Source of the DNA: Prorocentrum cordatum
Lineage: Eukaryota; Sar; Dinophyceae; Prorocentrales; Prorocentraceae
Reading direction: 5' to 3'
Assembly: GCA_963575745.1 (NCBI GenBank)
Contig: CAUYUJ010004736.1
Span: 82,501 to 146,500 of the forward strand
DNA length: 64,000 bases
The notes beneath the pieces were generated by a model. The model saw only the letters and a program-made list of their open reading frames with translations. It did not search any database and was not told the DNA's origin. The translations under genes were made by a program, and so were the position numbers. Below, one piece after another: positions 1-11,640 of the stretch (its first letter is position 1; each line of letters starts with the position of its first letter).

Positions 1-732
1 CATTTGCCCAGACTTCCGGACATGTGACATCGGGCATGTTGTCGGACTGGTGTCGGGCCCTCTTGGGTGGTCCCTCGGGGCCTCTCTTGGGACGTCTTGG
101 GGCCATTGGGGGCAGCCATGGCGCCGCGTTCCACGGTGGCCGCCCTGAGCTAGGGACGCGTGCATTGCAGTCCCAAGGGGCCGCTCTGGGCCAGGGAGAT
201 GTGCAGTCGCACTCCATCCCAGCTGGGTGCGTCGACCTCCGTCCTGGTTTGGCAAAGTAGGGGTACTTTCGAGGTGGCGAGCGTCTTCCTTTCCGACCTG
301 CACAGCTGTGATATGTGCACATAGCTCGTGTCTTCAACTGTGTAATTGCGCGTGTGGGTCCACCGTTTACACACATCGTGGGCCCGCACCAAAGGTCATC
401 CCGGCGACTGGTCGTTCTTATGTGCAGCCGAGAAGAACATACGATTGGCTGCAAGGGACAGCCCGGCGCCCCCCAGCGCCGCGCAAAAGGGGGCCCGGGC
501 AGCTCCCGAGGAGCTCTGGGGCAACCCCGGGCGCCTCATGCTCCTGCTCCGTCTTCTGAGAGCAGGTGAAGGGATGGAGACAGGGAGAACCATCAGGGGG
601 GCGGGGGGGAAGACGGAGATGGGACGGGTGGGGAGGAGGTTGAGGGGGACGGCGACCGCGACGCATGCGGGCGAGGACGACGGGCGACGGACGACGACAC
701 GAGCGACCACACGACGACGATGGCGGCGGTTG

Positions 733-735
<3 letters not shown>
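1..735. other. No gene seen (unique GC-rich sequence)
   Basis: Mixed GC-rich sequence without a convincing open frame, RNA gene or repeat. The frames that are open here translate to low-complexity Arg/Pro/Gly text. I see no coding-type composition. Confidence 0.5.
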
Positions 736-771
<36 letters not shown>

Positions 772-870
772 TCGTCGCCGACGCCGACGCCCACGCCGAT
801 TCCGACGCCGACGCCCACGCCGATTCCGACGCCGACGCCGATTCCGACGACGATTCCGACGACGACCACA

Positions 871-920
<50 letters not shown>

Positions 921-935
921 CACGACGACGGCGGA
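736..935. repeat. (GACGCC)n grading into (GAC)n microsatellite
   Basis: A hexanucleotide GACGCC run, interrupted by GATTCC units, passes into a pure GAC run near 875-920. All frames across it are open and give homopolymer-like text (poly-Asp, poly-Thr, or poly-Val/Arg/Ser on the other strand). The long frames over 350-1570 are therefore repeat artefacts, not genes. Confidence 0.9.
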
Positions 936-1236
936 TGACAGGCGACGACGACGGCGGACGAGGACGGGGACGGCGGCGGCACACGACGGCCGACGACGGC
1001 ATCGGCTTGCGACGACGACGGCGGCGGCGGCGGGCGCGGACGGCGGACGACATCGCGCGCTTCGGGCGGGCAGGCCGGCGTCCGCGCCCAGCCTCCTGGC
1101 GCGACCTTCTGCCGCTGGGCGCCTGCGCGGTGCGCGGGGCCGCATGGCCGGACTATGACCGGGGGTTGCCGCCAGCCGCCGCGTCGCCGTGGGGGGGCCC
1201 AGGACGGCAGCGGGCCTGGAATCGGCGGCGAGGCCG

Positions 1237-1361
1237 AGAAGGGGGTGAGAAGGGGCAGGCCTTCCCAGAAGGCTCGGAAGCCCCCCAGCCTTCTGGGAAG
1301 TTGTCTGAGTCTTCGCCGGAAAGAGAGAGAGAGAGAGAGAAGGAAAGCGAGAGAGAGAGAG

Positions 1362-1426
<65 letters not shown>

Positions 1427-1475
1427 GTTCACAAGGCCGGAGGGCTTCTGAGAAGCCATGCCGCTATCTGAGATT
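1237..1475. repeat. TTCTGAGAAGCC-type foldback repeat with (GA)n/(A)n core
   Basis: CCTTCCCAGAAGGCTCGGAAG and related TTCTGRGAAG words stand on both sides of a (GA)n tract and a poly-A run (about 1321-1424). The same vocabulary recurs at 61420-61565 without the microsatellite. This looks like one small inverted-repeat family with a simple-repeat insertion or expansion. Confidence 0.55.
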
Positions 1476-1811
1476 TCCCTCTTCCCTATCTCGATCGCCG
1501 CCGATGGAAGACTCTGCGAGTCCTTTCGGGGGTGGGAAGTCGTCAGGTGGCTTGGCTCATAGGATCGAGTCAAGCAGACGAAGCGGCCTGACCTGCTTGT
1601 AGGCCCACCTGAGAGTGTCCCGAGGATCTTTTGAGGTTGGCACGGAACGTTCCTAGCATACTGATGGCTAAGACCACATTGTGTTCATTCACCGTCCTTA
1701 CGGTCTACAGACATCGTCTTGGTTCTCAAGATAAATTTGTTCTAAGAGCATCACGTGGTAAGCCAATCGGAATGCCACGGCGGTCGGTGTTTGCTCAACC
1801 TGGGCCTCCCA

Positions 1812-1998
1812 AATGGGGTCCGAGCAGAGGAGGTCGGAGGATCGCGCCGGTACGCCGATGCATCGCCGATCCGTCTCGATGTGGAACCCGACTTCATCCA
1901 CGCCGACGGCGCCGATGCATCACCGGCGTCGCCGATGAATCGGCGATACATCGGCGATTCGGCGCGATCCTCCCACCGCGTCTATTCGGACCCCATCT
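1812..1998. mobile_element. Foldback MITE-like element, GGGGTCCGA/GATCGCGCC family, copy 1
   Basis: The ends are inverted: ATGGGGTCCGAG at the left and CGGACCCCAT at the right. A second arm block, GGAGGATCGCGCC / GGCGCGATCCTCC, lies further in. The centre is a nested palindromic array of CATCGCCGATG words. A second, more diverged copy lies at 13115-13333. No coding capacity, so a non-autonomous element is inferred. Confidence 0.7.
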
Positions 1999-2384
1999 GG
2001 GAGGCCTCTATGGGAGCAGCCACCAGCAGACTTGAAGGCGTCGCAGCCCTGGGGCGTGGCAAGTGGCGCTTTTTGCCAAGTTGCCGGGGGCCCGAGGATG
2101 CCGATGCAGGGAAGGTTGGAGGAAGTAAATGGTCAAGGAGGAGGCAGAGGCGTCTCGCGCGCCGAGCCCGCGCGCCCGCCTTGGGACCCGCGGAAAAGAT
2201 CCTCCGTGAGCGTCCACTCTGGGTCGTCGGGGCAAAGTCGCACCCTCGTGGGCGACCCCCTCGGACGGCTGAGTCGTTGGCAGTGCCACGGCGCCCTTTT
2301 TATAATATTCGTTAATGTTTGTGTTCGCCTGCCTGCCAGCGAACGCCCAGCAGTTAGACGTGCTGGCGCCGCGTCAAGGAAAAA

Positions 2385-2545
2385 GGAGGAGGAGGAGAAA
2401 GCCAAGGAAAAGGAGAAGGTAGAGGAGGAGGAGGAGGAGGAGGACGACGACGAGGAGGAGGAGGAGAAGGTGGAGTCAAGGAGAAGGATGAGAAGTAGGA
2501 GGAGGAGGAAGAGGAGGAGGAGGATTGGTTAAGGAGGAGGAGGTG
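2385..2545. repeat. Purine-rich (GGA)n tract
   Basis: Imperfect GGA/GAA repeats, strongly purine-biased on the plus strand. Frames across it encode only Glu/Arg/Gly runs. The flanks 2000-2384 and 2546-3470 show no gene; a short palindrome around 3126-3156 (GGTCCGCGCGGAT and its mirror) matches the arm core of the element at 12838-13036. Confidence 0.8.
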
Positions 2546-3479
2546 GTAGGGTCAAGATGGCGCCTCCTGCCTGCGAGCGCCTGCGGTTTGCCCAGGAAGA
2601 GGTGCAGTCCATGCGCTGACATAAGGACCGCCTTGGGCTCAGGAGGGGCTCTGGTGTTTGGGCCGCTCTTCGTATCTGGGTCTCGACCTCCACCGATCGA
2701 CCTCTCGCATCGTGCGGCCGACCCCCAGCCTTCAGCTTCAGACTCACAGCAATCAGCGCCAGGCACCACCATTCAGGCTTCCACCTCCAGCTTTCGACTT
2801 CCAGACTCAAGGGCATGATCTCCAACTTCACGGGCAGGCCTCGCTTTCTGACACTCCGGCGCCTGGGCGCCGCACCCGCAGCACCCTAGACAGTGCCCAT
2901 GTGCAGGCGTGTTTCCGCGCTCCCGTGCTTAGATCTAGGTCGGGGGACCCACTCGTGACCGACAATTTTTACGCCTCGGCCAGAGGAGCCCTATTCGTTC
3001 TGCATTCAGCGCTCCTTCTTGTAGAACGATGATTGTATGCATGAGGGGGAGCGACAAGGAACATCGGCTGAAGGACTGGGGGAAGGCGAAGACGAAGGAA
3101 GGCACAAGCCTGATAGACTTCCAGTGGTCCGCGCGGATCTCTATCCGCGCAGACCTCGGACATCGTACAGCTGGCACGAGGATTTTGAACGGCCCCAGCT
3201 TTGGAAGGGCACCCTCATTTTGTTCGGGTTTGGGCCGTCCGGGCTTGGAGTGCTCTTCGATTTTTGGACATTGGGCTAAGGTGCTCATGTTTTTGGTTGC
3301 CCGTTCGCGACTACATGCTTGTGGCGATCTGTCTGCGTCGTCCGGAGGGGCGGCGGCAGTAGGAGGGGGCGACGGAGGAGGACCAAAAGGAGTTAGGCCT
3401 CGCGGTGCGCGGCCGCGTGATTCGCGGGATGTGGAGAGACGTGGCTCCAGCGATGTTGGGCCTCTCGAACATTTCTGTT

Positions 3480-3705
3480 CGCAGGCGGCGTTTTTCACCG
3501 ACCCCCCTACTTTTCGACGAAAAGTAAAGCTGCTCAGAAAAGGAGGGGGGCCCTGGGATACACCCCAACTGGGGCTATTCCGACGCACCGCTATCGAGGA
3601 TGGACGCCCCCCCATCGTATATCCCAGGGTTGTGCCTCAGATTTCTGCTCCATTCGAGAACACCACGAAGCCTGGGATAGGGTTCGACATACCCCCCGTT
3701 ACTAC
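3480..3705. repeat. Dispersed repeat (CACCGCTATCGAGGAT family), copy 1
   Basis: Shares an extended alignment with 9612-9832: GGGGCTATTC, GCACCGCTATCGAGGAT, CCCCCCCATCG, ATCCCAGGG/TCCCAGGGG and CACGAAGCCTGGGA occur in the same order and spacing. Both copies are non-coding. Similarity visibly ends near the stated limits. Confidence 0.7.
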
Positions 3706-4032
3706 ATTTGGCCGTTCAAAGATTTACTCATCTTGCCCTCAGAGGCTGGCTTGTGGTTCTTGAACTCACCTTCTCCTCCTACTGCTGCTCGTGACCGTCC
3801 TCCTCTTCTTCCTCCCCCTCCCGGGTCACACCACGGGAGAGTTCCGAGGCTGATCAGGTGAGCGGCCAGGACCTTTTCGCGTAGGCCGCGAGTCGGCCCA
3901 TTCCTGTCCTGAGGACAGTTCGCGCGTGCATGCGTTTGTTCTCCTCCCCCTCCTCGCCCGCCACGCCCTCCTCGTGACTCGATGCCCTCCTTCCGGCGTG
4001 CATTCTCCACGTACCCCTCGTCCTCCTGGGAG

Positions 4033-4110
4033 GAGGAGGAGGAGGAGGAGGAGGAGGAGGAGGAGGAGCTTGAGGATCAGGATGGGTTTTGTCAGAAGTG
4101 CGTGGCACCC
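4033..4110. repeat. (GGA)n with conserved flank GAGGATCAGGAT
   Basis: A GGA run is followed by GAGGATCAGGATGGG, TTTGTCAG and then GTGGCACCC. The same order, GGA tract then GAGGATCAGGATAG, TTGGTCAG and TGGCACCC, is found at 5175-5395. The microsatellite therefore appears to travel with unique flanking sequence. Confidence 0.55.
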
Positions 4111-4378
4111 CTGTATTTTTCGAACAGCTTTGTGCTTTGACATTGTCGGAGGAGTGCCAGTTGAGACAGCAGCGGCCCTCCCGCCTGGCCATAGTCCGCT
4201 CAAATTCCGTTCCCAGAGTCCTCCCAGGGTCAGTCCTCCCTATCGGTCTCTCGAGGCGGATCCAGCCAGGACGACGAGAAGCCTCCAGAATGCCCCCACA
4301 GAACGGGAAGAACGCCAGGGAGGTCCGCGTGTTTTGTCGACTGGCCCTCCTCCGACGTTCCGTGTCACTCCACTGTGA

Positions 4379-4543
4379 TGGGCCAATTTTCCACCACCGC
4401 TACCATAGCTAGGACGGGGGAGCAGGAAGGATAAGGAGGTCCTCCTCCTCCTCCTCCTCCTCCTCCTCCTCCTCCTCCTCCTCCTCCTCCTCCTCCTCCT
4501 CCTCCCCCTCCTGACTATGGTCGTGATGGTGGAAAATCCGCCC
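4379..4543. mobile_element. Foldback element with internal (TCC)n, copy 1
   Basis: The left arm GGGCCAATTTTCCACCACC, then TACCATAG, is mirrored on the right by CTATGGT, GGTGGAAAATCCGCCC. A TCC run (about 4438-4510) fills the loop. The same layout, with opposite microsatellite strand, is at 56230-56393. Two copies with shared arms and a GGA/TCC core suggest that the microsatellite is part of a mobile unit. Confidence 0.65.
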
Positions 4544-5174
4544 AGCACACTGGAGCGGCCGTCGCCGCCCGCACTATTCGTCGCCCCTCCTCGGCAGCAG
4601 CCGGGGCGGCGCAGGGCCCGGGCCCGACGGGGAAGGCCCGGCGCAGGCCGGGCCCCGCGGCCCTGATGGACGAGGGCTGCGACAAGGGGGTGGCCCTGGT
4701 CAGCACCGCCGACGGCGCAGCGGCTCCGCCGATCATGGGCGTGTTCCCCTCCGAGGTGCACCCCCTCTCCCGCCCCCCTCCCCCTCCTCCCCATCCTCTT
4801 CCCGATCCTGTGTCGCCTTCGAGCAGCGGGTTCGAGGACGGAGGGCGGTTCCTTTTCAGCATGTAGTTCTTCTTCCGCCCTCCTTCCACCTCCTCCCCAC
4901 CGCCCCCTCCCCCTCCTCCCTCCCGCCCTTTCTCCTCGGCGTCCTCCTCCTTCCTTCCTCCATCTCTCCCTTCCGTTCTCTCAGTCCCTCTCCTCCTCCG
5001 CCTCCTGATCGTGGGCGCGTTTCCTTCCGATGCACCTGGGCCCACCCGCAGCTAGAGGGAGGGAGAGGGGCGTCGTGAGGAGGGGACGGATGGGTAGGGG
5101 CTTTCTTCTCGCAGATCTGCCTCCGTGCCCCAGGAGACATCGACAACTTTCCGCGGCGAAATCCGCGGCCTTGC

Positions 5175-5395
5175 GCAGGAGGAGGAGGAGGACGGGGGGG
5201 AGGAAGAGGAGGAGGAGGAGGAGGAGGAGGAGGAGGAGGAGGACGACGACGATCAGGAAGACGGCGACGCCGACGGCAACGACGAGCAGCAGCAGCATCG
5301 GGAGGGGCTCGAGGCGGAGGATCAGGATAGTCTTGGTCAGGAGGGCAAGCGTCATCATACACCACCAATGTTGCAATGCGGCATGGCACCCTTTG
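5175..5395. repeat. (GGA)n/(GAC) tract with conserved 3' flank
   Basis: GGA repeats from about 5175 pass into GAC/GGCGACGCC words, then the GAGGATCAGGATAG flank shared with 4068-4110. Open frames are Glu/Asp-rich and are not taken as genes. From 4544 to 5174 I see only pyrimidine-rich sequence. Confidence 0.6.
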
Positions 5396-5529
5396 GTCCC
5401 AAGGTGCCTCATTCGGAGTCGGCTGAAGCGCCTACCCGGTGCGCCCAGACGGGTATGCCATATAGACCAGAGTCCATCCCGAGAACGAGACATCCTCCAT
5501 CCTTGCAGCGTCCAGACACGTAAACACGC

Positions 5530-6860
5530 ATGATGAATGACAATGTCTTGCGATAGTCACCTCGTTATCGAGCTGCCACGACTCAATCGACCAATATTTC
5601 ATACATTCATGCAGTGCTAAGACTTGCGAGTAGCATATGTATACAGAGTCCTTCAAAACTGAGCCGACTTCTGTCCGTGTAATGATTGCACCGCTTAAGG
5701 TTTTGTAACATCAGACATGGTGGCATGGGGAAGTGTCATGCGAGAGCCATCTGTTGAAAAGGAACCGCATTACATTCGTGCTGTTGCTGCGTCGTTTGAA
5801 GACGGACGTGTGCCATTCTAAGGTGTGAGCCACAAGTTTAACAACGTATTCGCCACCCGCGTAGTTATTGCAAGAGCGCACGCTAAATCTTCGCGGTGCT
5901 GTGATAAAAAAAACACTCATTTTGAAAACCACCCGCCCTTCGATGATCGGTCCCATTCGATGCCGATCCCCGCTGGCCCGAACTGATTCGGTTCAAATGC
6001 TTCGCCGAGCCGATGCGGCCAGATGCTGATATGATATTGTTGTGCATCTTGACGCAGGCGATCCGACTCGATTTTGTCTTGGTACCGATGCGCCCCGATC
6101 CGATTCACATTTCGATCCGAATCGATGCCTCAATTTGATGTTGACTGATTTTGCCCTCCACAAGCTATTGGACGTTTCAAGATTCTGACCCAGACATCGT
6201 GAGGAAGTCTGATGCCACACGCCCAGCTGCCCTACGAGAGGCGCCTCGTGGCGCCTGGTGGTGCGACGAGGAAGTCACTTACAGCCGGCACGATGGTCAA
6301 GAACAACCCTAGTGGTTGAAAGGTGCCCTTGATTTTTTCTGATGCTCGCGGCTCACATCATTGTGGCCACTTCTCGAGCGCAGAATTCTGTGATCAGACG
6401 TCTTCAAGCAGTTGCAGCATTGTCAGAAATCACGACCAGAGCCTTGGACCCCATCTGGCAGGCTTTCTGTCTCAGGCTGGATCCACCCGCGAGGGCCCCA
6501 GGGCCCAGAGCCGAGCGACAGCGCCCCGCGTGGAAAAGTTGCGACGCCCAGATCTCAGGCAGGACAGCAGGATGGAGCGATGAGGGAGGAGCTGGAGACA
6601 CAATGTGTGGGGTCTCCAGAAGTCCAGACCTTTTTTCCCAGGGACGGCTTTTCGTGCTGAATTTTGTTTTTGATTGTCCCAGGGCCCGCTAAGGGCCCCC
6701 CAAAGAGGCTGTTTTTCTTCAGACGCGGGCCGGGTTACCTGCATGGCATTCCCCCTTCTCCCTCCCCTCTGCCGCCGTTTCAAGCCGCGCTGGGCCGAAA
6801 AGGCGTGTAAGCGAGTTTCTACTTGCGTGAGGCTCCGATTTCTTTTCGCGCCACCCACCC
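5530..6860. other. Lower-GC spacer, no gene supported
   Basis: Sequence is visibly less GC-rich around 5530-6250, with CCGATCCGATTCGATCC-like words near 6060-6130. Short frames exist on both strands, but none has a recognisable motif, length or composition that I can defend. Confidence 0.4.
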
Positions 6861-6866
6861 CCCTAT

Positions 6867-7298
6867 ATGCAAGCAGATTCGCCAGCTAAAGAAATGTCGC
6901 CTGAAACCGACAACGACGAAACAAGATCAGCCTCGTCTGATTCATGCCGAGATCTGGCGAGGGATGAGGACGGCGGCGCCGGCGGTGGCAGGGGCCCCAG
7001 AGAGAGGTGCCAGGGATCCTCGAGCTGTGGGCGCCTGGCAACTCGACGCCGATCGGGCCCGGCGAGACCGTGCCGGCGGGGCGAGAGTTGGCCGTGCGGT
7101 ACAGCGGGTGGCACGCGGAGCAGGCCGCCACGCCTTAGCGGTTCTTGGGAGGGGCAGGGTTTTTCCCCAGCCGATTCTGAAAGTTCTGATCTTGAGAACG
7201 ACACAGTCCAAAAACTGATTTTCTTCAAGATAAAAAAAACAGGAGAGAAAACGGTTCGCCGACCAACAGACCCAACTGATCCCGGGGTTGGGGTTTGA
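6867..7298 (+). CDS. Possible small ORF, acidic/Ser-rich N-terminus (doubtful)
   Basis: An ATG-initiated frame of 143 codons. The first 37 residues (MQADSPAKEMSPETDNDETR and on) have a coding-like acidic/Ser-rich character. The middle turns Arg/Gly/Cys-rich in the way frames over GC-rich spacer do, and the tail is again more ordinary (SESSDLENDTVQKL, then a Lys-rich stretch). No domain is recognised. It could be a short exon whose correct frame changes near 6990, or chance. Confidence 0.2.
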   Translation: MQADSPAKEMSPETDNDETRSASSDSCRDLARDEDGGAGGGRGPRERCQGSSSCGRLATRRRSGPARPCRRGESWPCGTAGGTRSRPPRLSGSWEGQGFSPADSESSDLENDTVQKLIFFKIKKTGEKTVRRPTDPTDPGVGV

Positions 7299-7535
7299 GC
7301 CAGACTTGGAACAGAAATTGTGACAGGCAGAACCGGAAACAAAACAGTGCCAGAATTAGGGAAAAAACAAAATGAAAACGGACAACAAATGAGTTGTCGT
7401 TTCCACGCGTCATGGGGGGGGGGCTTGATGAGGCTCAGAGGAGGCGCATCGACCCCGGGAAGGGGTCCAGCCTTCTGGGGGAGTTTCGGGCTCGAGGCTC
7501 AAGGTGTTCGGGCGATCTCGTATGGTCTCGGTGGT

Positions 7536-7860
7536 TTTCCAGCCCTTTGCTTTTCGGCGCCGTTTTGGTTTTAGGCGGCCCTCTTGGTTTACGGCGCCCT
7601 TTGGGTTCTCGGCGCCCTTTTGGTTTTCGGCGCCCTTTTTGTTTTCGGCGCCGCTCTGGTTTTCGTCGGCACTCTTGTGGTTTTCGGTGCGTATTTGGTT
7701 TTCGGCGCCCCGCTGGTTTTCTTCGCCTTTTTATTGTGTTCGGCGCCCCTTCGGTTTTCGGCGCGCCTCTGGTTTTCAGCGTCATTTTGGTTCTCAGTGG
7801 CCCTTTGGTGTTTGGGGCTCTGTTGGTTTTCGTCGCCCCTGATCTTTTTCGGCGCCCCTT
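7536..7860. repeat. Minisatellite, unit about TTTTCGGCGCCCTTTTGG
   Basis: About 15 imperfect units of roughly 18-21 bp alternate TTTTCGGCGCC with TTTTGG or TCTGG. One frame reads as a repeating Phe-Gly-Phe-Arg-Arg-Pro peptide, a consequence of unit length. Downstream 7861-8235 is G-rich spacer. Confidence 0.85.
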
Positions 7861-8235
7861 CCCTGAGCCAAAGAAACGAGGGAGGGAGCTTGCAAGCCCC
7901 CCCCCGCCCTGTGGGAGGAGGGGGGGGGGTTCAGCAGGGGTGGGTGGGTCCGAAGAGGAGGTAGATACGCCCCCCGTTCTGGAGCGCGAAATTGGAGGAG
8001 GGGGGGGAGTAGCTTCCGCAAAGTGGCAAAGTGGAAGGAAGGTGGTGAAGGGAAAGGGGGTGGAGTGGGGCTTCCGGCAGCGGGGATTCAGAGGGGGGGG
8101 GCGGGGGGAGCTAAGCCCCCCCCTCCTTCTGGAAAGGGAGGGGCAGGGGCGGTTAGCTTCTGGAGCGCGAAAAGGGGGGGAGGGGGAGCAGTTTCCCAAC
8201 CTCTCTTCAGAAGTGGTCCACGGGTGCGCTCTCTC

Positions 8236-8780
8236 TTAGCTAAGCCCCCCCCCCCCCAGGAGGCCAAGATGTGACCACCACCTTTGTAGAATCATTAGTT
8301 TCGGCCTTCTCGCCGAGGCCTCCTGGGGGGTCTCGAGGGCCTCGTGGGGCCCTCGTGGGGCTTCTTGGGGGTCTCTTGCTTGGGGGGCTATTGGGCTCTT
8401 GGGGGCCTCTTGGGGCCCTCCTGTGCAACTCTTGGGCCCTCTTGGGGCACCCTTGGGAGCCTCGGGGGCCATCTAGAATCTAGGTGGACATCGATCAACT
8501 TAATCAGGGTTCCCCCCCAGGAGGCCAGAATGTGACAAAGCCTTTGATACATCAATTATGTTGGCATTCTCGCCGAGGTCTCTTGGGGCGTCTTGGGGGC
8601 ACCCTTGGGAGCCTTGGGGCCATCCTTCGGCCATCATGGAGGAGATCGATCAAAGACCCCACTGGGCCCCCCCCCCCCCCAAGGATGCCAACATATGGCC
8701 AACACCATAATACAATCCATGGTTTCGGCTTCCGCGCCGAGGCCATCTTGGACGCTCCAACGACCCGCCGCCCCCCCAAA
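8236..8780. repeat. Three tandem units beginning poly-C/AGGAGGCCARRATGTGACC
   Basis: Each unit starts with a C run, then AGGAGGCC(A)AGAATGTGAC or a near relative, then TTTCGGCCTTCTCGCCGAGG, then CTTGGGGCCTC-type text. Starts are near 8240, 8506 and 8672. The units differ in length and divergence. Non-coding. Confidence 0.6.
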
Positions 8781-8944
8781 CCCCCAGACCCAGGGGTCGA
8801 TGCCCCCCCTTCGCCCGCAAGCCGTCTCGCTCACTCCCACCCGCCCTGCCAACACATTAAGTAACACCCGATGGGAGTCTCAGCATGTTGCTCAGGAGCG
8901 CGTGCGGCACGTGTTTCACGTTTACGCAATATGCTGGCACCCCT

Positions 8945-9200
8945 GCCATTCTTGTCAAAAATCCATGCGAAGTAGTCGCGGGGCGCCCGCGCATGCTCCA
9001 GATGCAGAGGCAAAGTGAATTCTGTAATTATTGTTTCTTGACAGGAATGGTCGGCCTGCGCGCAGCGAGCAATATGACGGCACCACCGCCGACCTTGTCA
9101 TAAACCTATGCGAAGTGGTCGCGGGGGCGCCCACACATTCTCCAGATTTGGAGGCAAGATGCATTCTGTATTGTTTTTTTTAAACAGGGCTGGTGGGGTG
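8945..9200. repeat. Direct duplication, about 138-bp period
   Basis: CTATGCGAAGTGGTCGCGGG, CTCCAGAT, GAGGCAA and GCATTCTGTA.TTGTTT in the second copy (from about 9088) match CCATGCGAAGTAGTCGCGGG, CTCCAGAT, GAGGCAA and GAATTCTGTAATTATTGTTT in the first (from about 8950). Both end in an A/T-rich run followed by CAGG. The 3' end TTTTTTTAAACAGG resembles a polypyrimidine tract plus acceptor, so these may be relic intron ends. Confidence 0.6.
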
Positions 9201-9611
9201 GGGAGTGGGCATGTCTCGGGTCGGCCCAAAGTCGTGTGGGGGAGGGGATGTATACTAATAAGGATGAATGATGAACCTGCCCCGAAAGAAAAGAAGGGCC
9301 GGTGGAAGAAAAATAATCCTTAAGCCACTCACGCCCAGAGGGCTGGTGGGATTCACGACGGGAGAGCCCTTCCAGCACTGGGCCCCAGGAGCGTCATGGA
9401 ACGGCTCGCGATGAGAAGCCGGCCCCGAGGAAGGGGCCCAGTCCTTTGGGTGTCCGCGGTGTTGAACAATCCCGACGTCGGGTGGGGGTTCTTGGTGAGT
9501 CGGCGGATTCGCCCTCGTGGCCCGCCCGGCCAAGCCAGCGTGCCACCCCGGGATCTGCAGCACCGCAGGGGATCACGACCAGAGGCCTGCACACACCGGA
9601 TCTCGGCAGGG

Positions 9612-9832
9612 TTTCGCAGGCGATTGTCTCCCCCAATCCCCGAGGTCCGCCCGAAAAAAGTTTGGCCGCTGCGGAAGCCCCAGGATGCACCCCAAGGGGG
9701 CTATTCGGGCGCACCGCTATCGAGGATAGAAGCCCCCCCATCGCATGTCCCAGGGGTGGGCCCCAAATTTCTGGTCCATACGAAAGTCCCACGAAGCCTG
9801 GGAGTAGGGGTCGGCATATCCCCTGTTAGGCT
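9612..9832. repeat. Dispersed repeat (CACCGCTATCGAGGAT family), copy 2
   Basis: Same family as 3480-3705 in the same orientation, with shared blocks in order. It sits between plain spacer (9201-9611) and a pyrimidine/purine repeat zone (9833-10420). Confidence 0.7.
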
Positions 9833-10139
9833 TCGATCTCTAACCCTTCTCTCCCCCACACGCCCTGGACCCCACCTTTCTCAGGCACTCCTCGCGCTGG
9901 GTCGATGCCGCGAAGGCCCCAGGGCGCGAAGCCGCGGCGAGAGCGCACGTCGTGGAAGAGGTGCGGCCTTCGTGCCCCGGAATCCGCCGCTCCCGAAGCC
10001 AGGGGTCGCAGACCTCCCGCGCCGTGACTCGCTTGCACGGGGTCCGTTTTCGGGGCGGGTCGTTCTCTGACGGCCCTGGACGGGGCCCGATAGCGGGCTT
10101 CCAGAGGCACGGTTCGCGAGCAAAGGGAGCGTCGTGAGC

Positions 10140-10420
10140 TCTGTGCTGCGACGTCTGGAAGGCACGGGGAGGAGCAGGAGCAGGAGGCAGAGAGACGGAG
10201 GCAGGGGGAGGAGGAGAAGAATCGAGGCGGGAGGCGGCAAGAGGAGGGGAAGGTGGAGGAGGATGAGGAGGAGGGGGGGCAGGAGCAAACGACGAGTTCG
10301 ACGACAACGACGAGTGGCGACTGCGGCGGACGACGACGGACGACGACGAGGACGGTGAGAACGGCGACGACGACGCACGACGGTGACGACGACATCGTAC
10401 TGCGGGGGCGGCGCCCCCCC
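10140..10420. repeat. (GGA)n and (GAC/GGC)n low-complexity zone
   Basis: Purine-rich GGAGGA text passes into ACGACGACGG text. Long frames on both strands here are compositional. The following 10421-11480 contains no gene I can support. Confidence 0.7.
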
Positions 10421-11484
10421 ACGTGTCGAGGGCGGCGCGCACGTCGCCTACGCGGTCTCGTCTGGGGAGCTCGCCGGAAGCCGGCGCTGCGGCGACGGCG
10501 GCGCGAGGCCGCGAAGCCACCGCCCCGCCTCAAGCAGTGGCGAAGCGTCCTGGTCTCCCTAAAGGCCGGGACTGACACCTGGCCAACTCAGGCACACATA
10601 ATACAAGCAGTGACATGATTGCGAAGATCGTCGCGATCGTCACGAACAACCTATGGCGTCAAGAAGGAAGCCGCGTGCAGACAGAACTCTGGAACTGGCC
10701 ACAAGGAGCAAGAACGCGTCGTGGCAAGATTCCGAACAGCGTTAAATTTGAAAGACGATGGGCCCAACAAATAATGTTCTACGAAACTTCTGCGGCTTGT
10801 ATGGAATTGTATTAGAACATTTCCGGCTGAGACAACTGTGCTGTCTCACATCGGCTTCAGGTTCTACGAGTATGGATCAGGTTGTTATACTCTTATGTTA
10901 TAAGGACATGTCGTGATAAGCCGACGGGGATGCCAGGACGATCAGTCCTTGCTCAATCGCCCACGCCTCGCGCCCGCCCGCCGCCGCGGCCCAGGGGGGG
11001 AAAAGGTACCAATCCAAGACCCCCTCGGCCCATGAGAAGAACACGGCGGATTTGCGTGTTGGCAGTTCTTGGCTCGCAGAGGCCCTTCCGGGCCTCGGGG
11101 CCGTTGACCAGCAATTCAGGATGAGAAACCGGTGGACCTCTTTGGTGTTCCACGTCGTGAACAAATCACGACGTCAGAGGAGGAGCATGTACCGATCTGC
11201 CCTGCTACCTCGGCCTCTGTGTCGCCCTGTCGGGGGGCTTCCTGGGAGGCCCTCGTCGCCACGGCTGGGCTCGCCTCGAACTCCCTGGCAACACGCGCCC
11301 CGAGGAGAGGTCTGGGGAGCAGCGGCACGGCCATCGTCGGGTTTCCCCAGGCCCCCGTCTGCTCCCCGCGGCCACTCATCGCTCGCCCCCTGCCCAAGGA
11401 GGGCGAGTGGAGACAACGGCAGTGGGCCTCCCGGAGGGCCTCGGACGCAGCGCGGAAAACTGGTGCGTTTGGGAAGGGGGGAAG

Positions 11485-11640
11485 AAGGATGAGGAGGAGG
11501 AGGAGGAGAAGGAGGAGGAGGAGGACGAGGACGAGGAGGAGAGGAGAGGAGGAGGAGGAAGGACGGAGGAGGAGGAGTAGGAGGAAGGAGGAGGAGGAGG
11601 AAGGAGAAGAGGAGGAGGAGGAGGCCTGGGACCAGTTTTC
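11485..11640. repeat. (GGA)n tract
   Basis: Imperfect GGA/GGAC repeats. 11641-12300 is spacer; around 11990-12075 there is a short run of GGCGGAAGG words. Confidence 0.75.

Noticed and set aside
346-1573. Long overlapping open frames on both strands
   Set aside because: They arise from GACGCC/GAC, GA and poly-A repeats and translate to homopolymer-like text.
2935-3763. Frames of 226 and 244 codons on opposite strands
   Set aside because: Both cross a dispersed non-coding repeat, begin with non-ATG starts or lack any motif, and neither has coherent composition.
7394-8239. 281-codon frame with a Phe-Arg-Arg-Pro repeat
   Set aside because: It follows the TTTTCGGCGCC minisatellite and then G-rich spacer.
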